Shown here piece by piece: positions 23,133 through 34,851 of a stretch of DNA of 64,000 bases (the first letter of the stretch is position 1; each line of letters starts with the position of its first letter). The position numbers and the translations under genes are program-made. The DNA is from Membranipora membranacea (Eukaryota; Bryozoa; Gymnolaemata; Cheilostomatida; Membraniporidae). The notes under the pieces are model-generated. The model was given only the letters and a program-made list of their open reading frames with translations. It did not search any database and was not told the origin of the DNA. The stretch is from positions 25,477,681 through 25,541,680 of the forward strand of contig OU612071.1 in assembly GCA_914767715.1 (NCBI GenBank), given 5' to 3'.

Positions 23133-23976
23133 ACAACACTCTGTCGGTATTACCTCAAAGATTATGGCTTGAACAGAATTATGGATCGAATCCTGTTAGA
23201 AAGACGTTTCAATGAGCTTTCCAATGATTTGAAACTTTTAAATTTATCAGTCAAGGATTTAACACAAGGCATCTGAGTCGACCAATGTACTCACTCATCA
23301 CGATCGTAATTATTGTGTTATGAATTTTTACTAAATTCAAAAGTATGGTTATCGAGAAGATCACACCGTGTCTCAAACAGTGTAATGACCAAATTGAAGT
23401 ATACAATATAAATTAGTACACAAGTATGACACTGAGCCATTGTCAATAATCGATGCTTCACCCAGCATCCAACACACAGGGAGTTCTGGCGACCGAGAAA
23501 ATTATGCTGTCACCAGGTCAGCTGATAGGGTTGCCTTCCTCCATGGTAAAGTCAAAGCAGAGCAAGCGTCCTGACAGAAAGGCATAAATGAGCAGCATCA
23601 AGAGAGGTGATGTTCCCCCCTAGAGGGTATAGAAATAGTACAGGTAAACAAATTATAACATATATGGATGGGACACCACATTGCGAGAAAATCACAGAGA
23701 CTAAAGCCAAACTTTCACTGTATAATGCCCGTTTTGTTATTCGGTTGCGCTCATCGAGTATTGGCTAGAATCGTAAGAACAGTAATAGACTACCTTTCTT
23801 CATCAGACTATGAATTTTTCAATAACTTCATCCAGACAGCTTTTCAACCTATTGTCTGAAAATCTGCCGATATATTACTACTATCTAAGAATAAAGGGGC
23901 ATGTGAACCTAAAGACTTAAGCAGAAGTAACCAAATACATCACTGATCATACCAAGTAAGCATACAAAGCTACTAG

Positions 23977-24149
23977 ACTGACCGACTATGCCCTCATAAC
24001 CCCACTAGATAACGTCACAGAGCATATCGATAAAGTGGCTGTGAACTATGTCAGAGATTGTTCATCGATTTCAGCAGTGCATTCAATACAATATATACCA
24101 AGCTAGTCTAATCTGATAAAACAATATTAAACTGGATATACAACTTCTC
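23977..24149 (+). mobile_element. Reverse transcriptase relic of a non-LTR retrotransposon (unit A)
   Basis: Plus-strand translation with one frame change shows LTDYALITPLDNVTEHIDK, then YVR, then FIDFSSAFNTIYTKLV, a stop, and ILNWIYNF. These are the conserved reverse transcriptase blocks of non-LTR elements, in which DFSSAFNTI is typical. Stops and a frame change make it inactive. Its orientation is opposite to the endonuclease remnant at 20,890-22,225, so it is a different insertion. More decayed element sequence probably continues to about 24,420. Confidence 0.75.
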
Positions 24150-24599
24150 CATGCTCTCTCAATAAGTCAAAGCTCATGGTGAAACATCGCAAATCCTAAA
24201 CAATTGATTTTTGTCAACTCCCTCTCCATCAAAGACTTGGAAACTAAAGAAGCTGTCTTTAGCAACAAGCTATGTGAACCAGTGCATCCAACAATCACCT
24301 CCCAATTACAACAAACACAAATACTGTGGCACAACTATCCATAAAGCTAAACTGTCGCAGCTGCCATTATTAGTGAAGCCAAGCAGAGACATTGTATCAC
24401 CAAGCAGCTAGCCAAGTTGAAGATCAAACCATCAATATAATTTATTACTAGCATATAATACAATATATAATATAAGGCAAACTAAAGATAAAATGCCTAT
24501 GGATGATACGCTGGGTTAACAAAGTTGTAGTAAAATACCAGGGAAAAGAATTTCCGTGCAGAATTTGTACGTTTTGACAACTATCTCTTTAGCTGCGTT

Positions 24600-24690
24600 T
24601 TAACACACACACACAACACACAAACCCATGTACAAACACACACGTGCTCACATACATCAAACATACATACACACATACATAAATACATGC
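24600..24690. repeat. CA and CATA microsatellite tract (unit A)
   Basis: Runs of CACACA followed by CATACATA-type units. The unit B copy begins at about 62,070 and has one extra CA. Confidence 0.8.
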
Positions 24691-24737
24691 ATAAATCCAG
24701 TACCAGAAATTAAGTAGGGATCAAGTATCAAACTCAC

Positions 24738-24880
24738 CTGATTATGCTCTGATCGAAGATCCAGTAAACTTCGAAAGTTCACCCTGCATACAGAAGAAAG
24801 ACTGATAAGGACTTTTCTGACCGAGCTACAGCCTCCGCTACACCTGTGCTGTGGACAGACAACTGTCTTCTCCAAGCAGG
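24738..24880 (-). other. Candidate Cys-rich minus-strand exon (unit A)
   Basis: On the minus strand this segment is open in one frame, preceded by TTTTGTAG and followed by CAG then GTGAGT. It reads CLEKTVVCPQHRCSGGC and ends in DLRSEHNQ. A 33-nt segment at 25,699-25,731 has an excellent acceptor (TTTTCTTTCAG) and donor (GTAAGA). If spliced upstream in the matching phase it adds AACQQCTEP, giving a run of regularly spaced cysteines, like a small zinc-binding or disulfide-rich domain. I do not recognise the family. The unit B copy at 62,210-62,352 is open in the same frame. Confidence 0.35.
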
Positions 24881-24959
24881 CTACAAAATAAATGTCAAGT
24901 CAATGAAGAATACAGACAGTAAACTGAATAGAGATAAGAGCAGGAGATAGGACAAAAAT

Positions 24960-25620
24960 GTGTTGGAAATTAGGGGCAAAGATCTATATTGGAGTTTGAA
25001 CAGGTCATTGTATTAGGTTAGTTTGCCTGCATCGTACAAGTTATCAGACTAAATGCTTACAGTTAGATCAATACAGATTTTGAGTCTAGAAAAAATGTAC
25101 TGTACTTATGCAAATTTACTTCTATTATGGAGTAAAAATTCTATATCACTATCACCAACGGCTAACAAGCGTTATGAGTAATTGTTTGTTGTTCCCCCTT
25201 TCCTCTCGCAAAGTAGGATTACACAACCTGAGATGAGGGGGAGGTTCGGACCGACAAGCTGTGTAAAGCTATGGGTACTACTAAAATGATTGATGTAGTG
25301 GCAGACATAAGCAGTATGGGATATACTTATCATGAAGGCTTCTAACTGATGGTAATAGATGAATATTTGACCCAATAAGTATCATCGTGTGTTGCAATGT
25401 TGGTAGGCGGTATATTTTATAGCGACCCTAGCAGCTAATTACCCACCCAGTCTATCCTCGCTGTATATTATCCAGCTAGATATATAAACCAAGCTTAGGC
25501 AGAAGAAGTACAATTTTATATATGGCTAGAGTAACTGCTGTCCCAGATGGCCTGTTCCAAATCTCTATGAGACATTTCATGTGCGTTATAATAAATTAAA
25601 CTAGAAGTCACGGAATACGA
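24960..25620. other. Sequence unique to unit A side, no gene seen
   Basis: This part has no counterpart in unit B, where a junction at about 62,430 joins sequence equivalent to 24,960 with sequence equivalent to 26,114. One minus-strand frame of 67 codons at 25,172-25,375 has no recognisable content. Confidence 0.4.
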
Positions 25621-28150
25621 TAAAAAAAATACGATATTTTATTACTCACGTGACCTTGAGGTCAGTTTCTAGTACAGTTTGTTACTTTTGTGTCTTACGT
25701 TCTGTACACTGTTGGCAAGCTGCTGATTGACCTGAAAGAAAATTAGATTTGATGACTTTCTAAGAATAAAAAACAATAGATGCATAACAAACAAACTACA
25801 CTGGCTGGTAGCAGATCAAGATCCTGAAACAGATTGTAAACAGATCACCACCATGTACAAAATTGTAAACATCTTTCCATCACCATGTCACAGATGATTA
25901 AGCTTTAGAGAAACAATGCATACCTGAAACTCCTCTCCTACAGTCTAGTTCCTTCTAATCCTGATCTACTGCAGCGCAGTACAGTCGGATACAAATTTAC
26001 TTGGAAGACGAACGTTCGAGTTTGTCATGCCTAAATGAGAAAATGCATGATAACATATCTGGATTGAATATACAGCTCATAAGAGGTATACCTCTAGAGT
26101 TAATGAATGTTGATAGATTAGGGGGAGAGATTCTATTGGATGAACTTAAAGAGAAAGTTTCTGTGCGTTATGGGATGTCACCAGTGACAGTATGTAGGAC
26201 GTATGGCTGCTACTTTAAATTATTGTCGCTCACTTATTAGCAACTGTCCAAATAAAAAATAAGAGCTTACTGATAACGGTCATAATAAGCTTTCTAAGGG
26301 CAGCTATATCTCTGATAAACACAGACAGAGTATGAGGCTGTACTATACAAACATAGCAGAGACAACAGATATTTATCTATGCTCTCTGTACTTGGACTGA
26401 CTGCTCGTAAAGCTACCTGTTACTATTTATGCGTAGTTGTGTACTCGTTTATCACCTTTGAGCATGCCGGGTTTATCAGTTTATGGATCAAAGACAACAT
26501 TCTAACTATCGATGCTATAGCCCAACATGGGCAGATTGCTTTTTCATGAAGTTGTTTGATCATTTTAGATTTCATGGTTTGCAACGCCATCATCACCGCC
26601 ATGGCCATCAAATACGTCGCCACAACCTGCAAGCTCTGAGACTGCATTGAGTTTACGTTTCAGGGACAGCCAATGAAATCTAAGCATCTCGGAGATGGCC
26701 GGGTAATACCTGTATTTTAGTATCATGGAGCGCATACCATTTTGGAACAGGTTATATTTAGCAACATCATAATTATAGTTACTTTTTATCTCTTTATTAT
26801 TAATCGGCTGTGTTCTTTTATTATCTTTACGTTCAAAAACTGGCAAGAATTTATTCAATGACATATTTTGACCCTCTCCTGGCTTTCTTGTTCCAATCAT
26901 GTATCTATGATTTTACATAAAATAAAATACTATAGCATTCTGACGAAACTCATCGCAGACCTGTTTGTTGGCTGTGAGAATAAAACCAAGCACTTTTATC
27001 ACAGGTGTTTTCTATTACACTCAAAGTCAGACCATGGTGTATGTACCCAGTCTTATCTGGTTGTTAGCACCAGTCGGCACACTATATCAGGTTTGTATAT
27101 ATAGCGTATATAACGCTAATAATAAGTTCAGCTTATCAGACCACCCACTAGGCTGCATGTGACTAAAAGTCACAAGACCACACGCAGGTACCCTGGACCT
27201 TGATTATAAATTGTTGCAATAAACAAATACAAATGAGCACAAGCTTCTATCCCACAAGTTTAGTATGATAGACTTGGTACCACCCACAGTAAAACGGCTC
27301 AGGAAACCCTTCAATGTAGGATCTTAACAGTCAGATCTTCTTGACAAAATCAAACACACAACTAGTCAAACAATCAGTAACAATGGTTCACTCTGTACCT
27401 GGTCACACAAGATAACCTGAAGTTCGCTTCTAAGTCAAATACTAAATAATCCTATTGGTTTTATCTGTCAGTATATCCTAGCTCGTGGATCAAACGGAGC
27501 TTGCAGATAGCTGAGAAATAAAAGTGGGCTAAAGAGAAATGGCTCGTTCACAACAGCTTCCCGGGATCATCTACAAATGGCCCGATATTCGGTGGTTTTT
27601 GTGCATTTTGGGCAATGACTAAAATCGGGCGTATTGGTGGTACACAATCAATTTATGATATATGTCATGAATTCGTCTGTCGTGTAACATTCCTTAATAT
27701 ATGCACTGTGCGATGAGAACAATGAAGTTATTCACTTTACGTACCACAATCTGAGTGTTCTGTGCTGGCCTTACATCGCCTAAGAACTGTCGCTGTTACT
27801 TGATCTATACAATAGTAACAAATAACCATGATATTGAGTTACAAACGATTTTGTAAACTTAAAAGTTGGAGTTGTGCTTTCGCAATGTCAGAAAACAAGA
27901 CTCGCTAGTTTAATCTTGAATGCAGTCTAAGGGTATCATTGATATCTTTACAATATGTTGACAATCGGTTGATAAATTGTTAATGACCCGGAAATGTTAA
28001 ACCGATTTTGAGCAGAAGTTTCTAAAGTCACAGCTGGAGAGCTGGCGCTTGAGACGAAGAAGACGCAGGTAAACACGCAGGTAAATACTTTACAAAAATC
28101 TGTTTTATCGATTAGAACTTTTAGGACATCAAATGCATTCAGTCTCCACA
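25620..28150 (+). repeat. Repeat D1
   Basis: A diverged copy of 31,670-33,790 in the same orientation; for example, near 26,270-26,400 and 32,060-32,190 both have a stretch ending in ACACAGACAGAGTATG. It lies between unit A and CCDC180 copy C. A minus-strand frame (26,900-26,565) contains RFHWLSLKRKLNAVSELAGC, echoed in D2 as RFPWLALKCKLNAVSELPGC, so one stretch may have been coding. A plus-strand frame at 26,001-26,240 (starts MEDERSSLSCLNEK) has no recognisable family. Part of the unit also appears at 62,437-62,926. Confidence 0.7.
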
Positions 28151-28177
28151 GTCTGCGCATGTGCGAACTGTTGAGGC

Positions 28178-28238
28178 ATAGACTATGTCACAAGGCTATC
28201 CCATTCTGCTTGCAGTATAGCCTTGTGAAATAGTCTAT
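28178..28238. repeat. Hairpin with 22-bp arms
   Basis: ATAGACTATGTCACAAGGCT at 28,178 onward pairs with its complement at 28,217-28,238 with one mismatch, around a 17-nt loop. It lies between D1 and copy C. It could be a small foldback remnant or a transcribed hairpin. Confidence 0.8.
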
Positions 28239-28778
28239 CTCTGCAGCACAGGAGTGGTGGCGCTGCCTTCCATCAAGAAAGGCAACTCCCAGGTTATGAG
28301 ATATCAAAACCAGAGTTCCATTTAGGCCCAAATATTTCTAAATTATGGGTTTCCATTGTTTTCCCAATTTTGGTACTCAGACTAGGTGAATTAGTTCAAG
28401 CCCTAGACTGGCTAGATGGAAGGTTGAGCTGGATAATAATAATGTTTCTGGTGTCCAATTTCCAGAACACCATCAGATTTTGTCAGAAATGGCACATTGA
28501 TTGCTTCATTTGCTTGTCCTAAATTGGTTATATTAGGTGCCAACAGGAACTTTGTGACTCATCAAATCATTTGGTTAAGAGGAATGTGTTTGAGAAGTGA
28601 TAGTCACCCAGAGAAATGACTACAAATAATAATTTTAGTCTGAGAAATTCTGTTCAGCTGTTCAGTCCGTTCAGCCTGTTCAGCAATTTACAGTTACCGT
28701 TTTCTGACCTAACAATCACAGAGATATCCAAGCTTATGGTCACAGGGGGTTTCAAGTGTTCTGAGATGTTATTTTCAG
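28239..28778. other. Junction region before CCDC180 copy C
   Basis: No gene seen. Similarity to CCDC180 intron 4 of A and B becomes recognisable at about 28,690 (a CACAGAGA and CAAGCTTAT context), so the left breakpoint of copy C lies near there. Confidence 0.45.
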
Positions 28779-30148
28779 ATATGAGCAGGAGTTTAGATCT
28801 TCTGTAGACATGGAATCAGAATCTGACTCGGCTCTAAAAGAAGTCCGAGATCTACCAGATGTTGTTGGTATGTATATGTCTGGTGTGCCTGTATGAGTAC
28901 ATCTACTTGGTAAATGTCTAGTGGAATAGGTGAATTTATTTACAAATGGCTCTTTCGTTTCCCTTACCGATCTAAATGATATATACATACATACAGCCAG
29001 ATATAAAATGATCTTCCAGAATGTGATATTATAACGCTTGGTTTGCTGGGTCCCTACTGATCTCATGACATATCATGACATAACTTTTGAGTTGTGTTAA
29101 ATCTTAAGCTAATATACAAACTTCATAAATTCCGGACAAAAAGAGCCTGTTGATAGTATCGCCCTTACTGATATATCTAATGTATGATCGGGGTTTTCTT
29201 GGGTACTTTTGAGCCCCCTCACACACAGGCAGTCATAATACAAGACGATATTATAATGAAAATGTATGCGGACTAGATTTTCTCTTATAGATGACAGAAG
29301 ATTGTCTCCTTATTGATATTAATCAGACAACTCTTAGTTTCGTATGAGTTTTTGTTATCATTAATGATTCAAGTGATTATAGTGAGTAAGAAGACAGAAG
29401 AGAAAATAGCGAGGAGTAGAGAGGAGAGACATGAATCTGCTCTAGATGAGATGCATCAGGAGTTACTTCTCATATCTTCTGTGAGTTTACTATATTATAT
29501 CCTTTCCCAGCAGTGGATGATGTAATTCTGAAAACTCTGATATGTGTATGATGAATTAAATAGGTGGTAGAGACGGAACGTGCTGAGTTTGATGTGGCTG
29601 TGGTTGGGTTTTAACTAGAGACTCCGGTTAGCCCGCCTGCCTTTCACTGCCATGGGATTAGTATCATAGGAGAGGTGTGTATCGAGTTCTACTTGGGAGT
29701 TATTGTGATCGATTATTTCAGCCCTCAGCATCGAATATATCTATTCCCTTCATTTTCGTTGTATTGATTAGTTCATTCTTTTTCATTCACACAATTTTGA
29801 TTGTAGGAGTTGGAGCCTCGAGTTGAGTAAGCTGGATATAATCTTATGGAGAACTTAAAGGAGAGTAATTCTGAGATCTCACAGCTTGTTAATGAGATAG
29901 AGGATAACGAGGTAACTCCTCCCCCCTCCACCGGGAGATAATAATGGTGCAATCTCGTTATCCCATAAATACTGAAATATAGAGCTAAGTATGATTTAAC
30001 TGTATCAAATCTTACCCTAACAAATCCTCCCAAGACGATTTAAACTCAAATTGAACAAAAATATAGATTATAAATTCAAGTTATTTGGAAGGGTAAAGGT
30101 TAATTCATTGGGTTTTTCACTAACACATCTCATTCTCATGAAATATCT

Positions 30149-30221
30149 GGCTCTGTGGCCTAATGGACAAGGCGTCTGACTTCGTATCAGAAGATTGTGG
30201 GTTCGAGTCCCATCAGGGTCA
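30149..30221 (+). tRNA. tRNA-Arg (TCG) in copy C, base 37 changed
   Basis: Same 73-nt tRNA-Arg as at 2,340 and 37,332, but the anticodon loop is CTTCGTA, so position 37 next to the anticodon is T instead of A. The stems, T loop, discriminator and the TTTT downstream are kept. A purine at position 37 is nearly universal, so this copy may be impaired. Confidence 0.85.
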
Positions 30222-30336
30222 GTTGTTTTGTAATCACCAGTCTCTATCGGATACTATTATAAAATTACACAAGTTACCCTAGCCTAGTGAATATAGTCTG
30301 TTAGCTGACCATCTGCTCCTATCTAAGGTTTGACTC

Positions 30337-30722
30337 TGTGACGGCACTTAACCAGTGTGCCAATCACCAGTGGTGAAGATAAGACAATATATGTGCATAA
30401 CTAAACTGTATTTTCTCTCTCAGTTAATACCAACTAAACAAGTTAAAAACCATCTCTTTATATAGCAAACAAAAGGATATGAAAATAGGATATCATGTGA
30501 TGTCCATTAAATTATATAAAGCGATTAATAATTAGTTCGCACCCAACAGAAACGGCAAAGCACGACCAGGATACAGTCACTTAGTTAATTATTGTTTATT
30601 GTTATTAATGTGTATTTCTGCCACTGGAAGTGAAATAGGAAAGTATTAATTTATGGCATTCCCAGTGACAGCCAGATGGTTCTTTGTGACAACCTGATAC
30701 TTGATAGGTGATGGCTGTCACA
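30337..30722. mobile_element. 386-bp inverted-repeat (MITE-like) element in copy C only
   Basis: Inserted in intron 7 of CCDC180 copy C. The ends read TGTGACGGC at the left and GCTGTCACA at the right, a short terminal inverted repeat with one mismatch. ACTC flanks both sides (30,333-30,336 and 30,723-30,726), whereas A and B have a single ACTC at this point. No coding frame. Confidence 0.75.
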
Positions 30723-31669
30723 ACTCAAACAAAATCTACAAGAGATACAGAGGGATCAAAACTGTCCTTGAAAGTTACTATAGCCTTAGTTCTTCACTTT
30801 AAATCTGTGACTCAGGGATAGAGAGAGATGGTTTGTCATATTGTTATTACCTGTTTGTAGAAGCTACTGTCTCATACACAGACAGAGTTACAGACCACCT
30901 GGTCTGACATACAACAGAAATCATCACAGAGACGTCTCTATATAAATAATACAACTCAGATGTTAAATACTATAGAGGATGAGAGAACTAACAGGGTATG
31001 ACATCACTTATAATCCGTCACTGACCCCCCCCCCCCTGTCTAAACAGCATAAGTATCAATTGTCTCATCATATTTTTAGACATTATGATTCCAAAGTCCA
31101 AAGAATTTTGTGCTATATCTGGTATCACAATGCTATCAATAGTCTATCCATGTTGTCAAATCTCCCCTGAAACGGCCTCTCATCTGATATGAGAGGAAGT
31201 ATATATGTATGTTGACCTATCGGGTTCAACCTCATAAACTTATACAGTTTGTAATTTTATGTTATTTGTTAAGTAAAGTTGAGAGTACGCCACAAGCTAA
31301 CAATAAACCACATTATATATCACAACTTCAACTTACTGGTTTGTGTATTTCTTTTTGTAGGTGACAGTAGTACTGAGCAAGTACACAGATATACTGAAGT
31401 CGATCGCTCACGGTGCAAAGCCCGACCTTGATAAGGTTATAGACAAGGAATCACAGCTTCTTAATGAGACTATACTGAGTAACAGAAGATGTTACTGTGA
31501 GCTCAATAAGAGATTATTATCAGCTGATATAGAGAGGGAGAGAAAGATGCATGACCTATATAACCTCAAAAACAAAGAATGGAAAAAATTCTTTGCATAA
31601 GCTGCCTCCGAACTATTAGGTTTATTATGAGTTTTATAGTCGATACAAATAAATAAAACTTTAAGTCAG

Positions 31670-33790
31670 GTTCTGATTTTTACCATTGCAAGATAAAATT
31701 GAATAAGATAACTCACTTGACGGTGAGTTAAGTCTCAGATAATTAATCCAGGTATCGTTCTCCCACGTGCTGCTGGTCTGATCTTATGGTCTGACCATAG
31801 TCGGAACACTTTGTACCTTTGTCTGATCTTTGTCTGTACACTGCTGGAATGCTGCAGAGCTACCAAAAGTAAGACTCGATATATAATATGAGATTTATAG
31901 TGACTCTTAGAATAGACAAAAATAAATACAAACATATACAGTTTGATGGTAACAGATCAAGACCCGGCGGTGAAGAGCACAACAGAGAAACGAAGCATAC
32001 CTGAAAATAAACTGTTTTTGATCATTTATTGGCAACTATATCCAAACATAAAGTTAGAGCTGACTGATAACAGTCATAATAACCTTTCTAAGGACAGTTA
32101 TCTCTCTGATAGACACAGACAGAGTATGTGCCTGTACAATACAAACATAGCAGAGACCACAGAAATTTATCTATGCTCTCTGTACATAGAGTGAGTGGTG
32201 GTAAGGCTACCTACCTATCTCTAGTTGTGTATTCGTTTATCACCTAAAGCCTAACATACGCCGATTGAATTTTCATAAAGTTGGTTGATAACTTTACATT
32301 TCATGGTTCGATAATTGCAACTGCAATCAACACCGCCATGGCCATCCAATTCGTCACCACAACCTGGAAGCTCTGAGACTGCATTGAGTTTACATTTCAG
32401 GGCCAGCCATGGAAATCTAAGAATCTCGGCGATGGCCGGGTTACACCTGTGTAGTTGAGTATAAGGAGCGCATACTATCCTGGAACAGGCTATATTTAGC
32501 AACTTTATATAGTTCCTTTGTCTCTCTAATTATTGATCGGCCCTGTTCTTCTATCCTCTTTACGTTCAAAAACTGGCAAGAATTTATTCTGTGACATATT
32601 TTGACCCTCCCCTGACTTTGGCATTACCTTCCTCGTAACGATCACGGTATCTATGATTATATTATGTAAAATAAAATATTACAGCTCTCTGACCAAACTC
32701 ATCTCGGACCTGTTTGTTAGCTATGAGAATGAAACGAAACACTTTAATCTCAGGTGACCCCTAATACTCTCATAGTCAGACCATTGTGTGTGATCCCAGT
32801 CTTATCTGTCTGCATTATTAGCATCATTTGACACACTATATCAGCTTTGTTTATCTACTGTATATAATACAAAGTTCAGCCTATCAGGCCACCTGCTGAG
32901 CCTCATGTGACTCAAAGACACAGAACCACACACATGGGTACATTGCACCTTGATTATACTTTGCTGTAATCAATCGAATTCAGACAAGCACCAGTTTCTA
33001 TCCCACAATGCATCTCGAGCATAATATCATAGACCTAATACCACCCACAGTGAAATGACTCTGGAAACCCTTCAATGCAGTCTTCACACTCAGATCTTCT
33101 TTGACAAAATCAAACACACAACTAGTCAAACAATCAGTAAGAATGGTCCACGTAGTACCTGGTAACTCAAGATAACCCCAAATTCGCTTCTAAGTCAAAT
33201 ACTAAACACACCTACTGGTTTTATCTGTCAGTATATCATGGCTTGTGGATCAAGCGGAGCTTGCAGATTGATGATGGGCCAAAAAAGTGGGCCAAAGAGA
33301 AAAGGCTCGTTCTCAACAGCTTCCCGAGATTGACTACAAATGGCCTGACATTCGGTGTTTTATGCGGATTTTGGGCAATAAATAAAATCGGGCGTTTGGT
33401 GATATAAAATCAATTTATGATATATGTCATGAATTATTTGTCTGTGGTGTAAACATTCATTTATATATGCACGGTGCGATAAGAACTATGAAGTTATTCA
33501 CTTTACTAATGACAATCTGAGAGTTCTGTTTAGCCTTACATTGCAGGAGAACTGTCGCTGTTACATGTTCTATACAATAGTAACAAATAGCAATGATTTT
33601 TAGTTACAAAACAATGTTTTTTGTAAACTCAAAAATTGGAGTTGTGCTTTCGTAACAACAGAAAACAAGGCTCGCTAGTTTAATATAGAAAGTGGTCTTA
33701 GGGTACAACTGATATCTTTGCAAATATCAGAATGTTTTATCGATTAGAACTTTTAAGACATCAAATGTATTCAGTCTCCATGGAGAAACA
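31670..33790 (+). repeat. Repeat D2
   Basis: Diverged copy of D1, following directly after CCDC180 copy C. Together with D1 it shows that copy C and D were duplicated as part of an older array. The minus-strand frame at 32,502-32,251 has the same conserved stretch as D1. No intact gene seen. Confidence 0.7.
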
Positions 33791-34851
33791 AGACATGAGT
33801 GTCTGCAGCATGTGAATATTTCTCTGTAATTGTTGCTCTTTTCTGCCTATGTAAGAGTATCTTATCTGCTTACATCAAACATAACGTGGTTAAAAGGGTG
33901 AGTATCAATTAAAGATAGATTATATCTCCGTTTTATCCCTAAATTTGTACAACATGAGTGAGAAGCAACAACAAATAAGGCTTTTGTTAAGTTTGTTAGT
34001 TGGTAGTACTACCTACTAACTAACTAGTACTAGTAGTAGGCCTAAGTTAATTTTACTCCAGTCATATAGTAGTTTAAGGGAATAAGCTACGATTATGTTT
34101 ATATATGCAGTAATTATTGTAGTTAATCAAGCCAGCAAGCCACACAGGGTGATAATTATTCTAGTAGAATATAAGAATAAATCAACATTTGTAGACAGTC
34201 CAGTTCTGTATGGGGCAATAGCCAGTTTAAAAAAACAAAATCATAGTGGAGGGCTCGTTGGTTAAGCCCATGTTGCAATGCAAGACATAATATAGATACT
34301 CAGTCTGATCCAACACACGGGTGTTGAACAACATGTCTTACTGCACTCACTAGAACAATGGATTTTTTACGATATAGGCTGTATGACAATGCTGTATTGT
34401 ATTTAAGAACAATGCTGTAGAGGCCCTGTCTTACAACACCCCTCGCCAGCGACGGTTATTAGTGCCCGTTCAATAATCATTTATGCCAATCTGATAGTAC
34501 TGGTTTTTCTTACAACCTATCAAGGGGTCTGAGGAAGTCACTGTGTCTGGCAGTTTGTTCCACTCCTTGGCAGTCCTGATAGAGAACAAATGCTGGCTGA
34601 ACGTACAAATGCCCAGCAGCTTTGCTCTCAGGTGCTACTGAAGGGGCTGCAAACAGACCTTTGTTACAATGGTCATGGCAATCACTTTTTAACCCATTGC
34701 TCTTGTAGTGTGTAGGATATATCAGTCCTGTCAGCCCACTCTAACTCTAACTATATGATATTCTGTTAGAACTCTGACATACAGAAGCTCTAACTAGTAA
34801 GCCTTCACTATTTGCTGTTATTATTAAACTTATGATTACAGCTGATTCATC
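33790..34851. other. 5' flank of CCDC180 copy B
   Basis: Unduplicated sequence before the first exon at 34,852, so it should hold the ancestral promoter of the gene. The CCDC180 ATG follows an in-phase TTACAG that could be an acceptor, so a 5' untranslated exon may lie here. A GTAGTACTAC palindrome with neighbouring ACTAGTACTAGTAG repeats occurs near 34,000-34,045. No core promoter motif is convincing. Confidence 0.4.

Larger units (their letters stand above)
598..26596 (+). repeat. Unit A of a large direct segmental duplication
   Basis: This block matches about 35,535-62,926 in the same orientation and gene order. The offset drifts from about 34.9 kb at the left to about 37.5 kb near 24 kb because of insertions and deletions. 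By eye most of it is about 95-99% identical. The left breakpoint lies in CCDC180 intron 2. The right end of homology is near 26,596, after which unit B continues into unrelated sequence. Unit B lacks about 1.15 kb corresponding to 24,960-26,114. Both units carry private insertions, so they are distinct sequences rather than an exact copy. Confidence 0.9.
28779..31600 (+). pseudogene. CCDC180-like fragment, copy C (exons 5-9 only)
   Basis: Five exons match exons 5-9 of the other copies: 28779-28867, 29383-29480, 29807-29911, 30861-30995 and 31361-31592. Exon 6 is 12 nt shorter in frame. Exon 7 carries TAA at 29828-29830 where A and B have AAA. Exons 8 and 9 are open, and exon 8 keeps the CAA codon that is a stop in copy B. 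Homology ends inside the last codons of exon 9: after the KEWKKF segment the sequence switches and reads FA then TAA at 31598-31600. Intron 7 holds a tRNA-Arg and a private 386-bp inverted-repeat element. The fragment is more diverged from A and B than they are from each other, so it is probably an older partial duplication. Confidence 0.75.

Noticed and set aside
24758-24786. A 29-nt intron within the candidate Cys-rich exon
   Set aside because: Too short for a spliceosomal intron of this kind, and the exon is open straight through in another frame.
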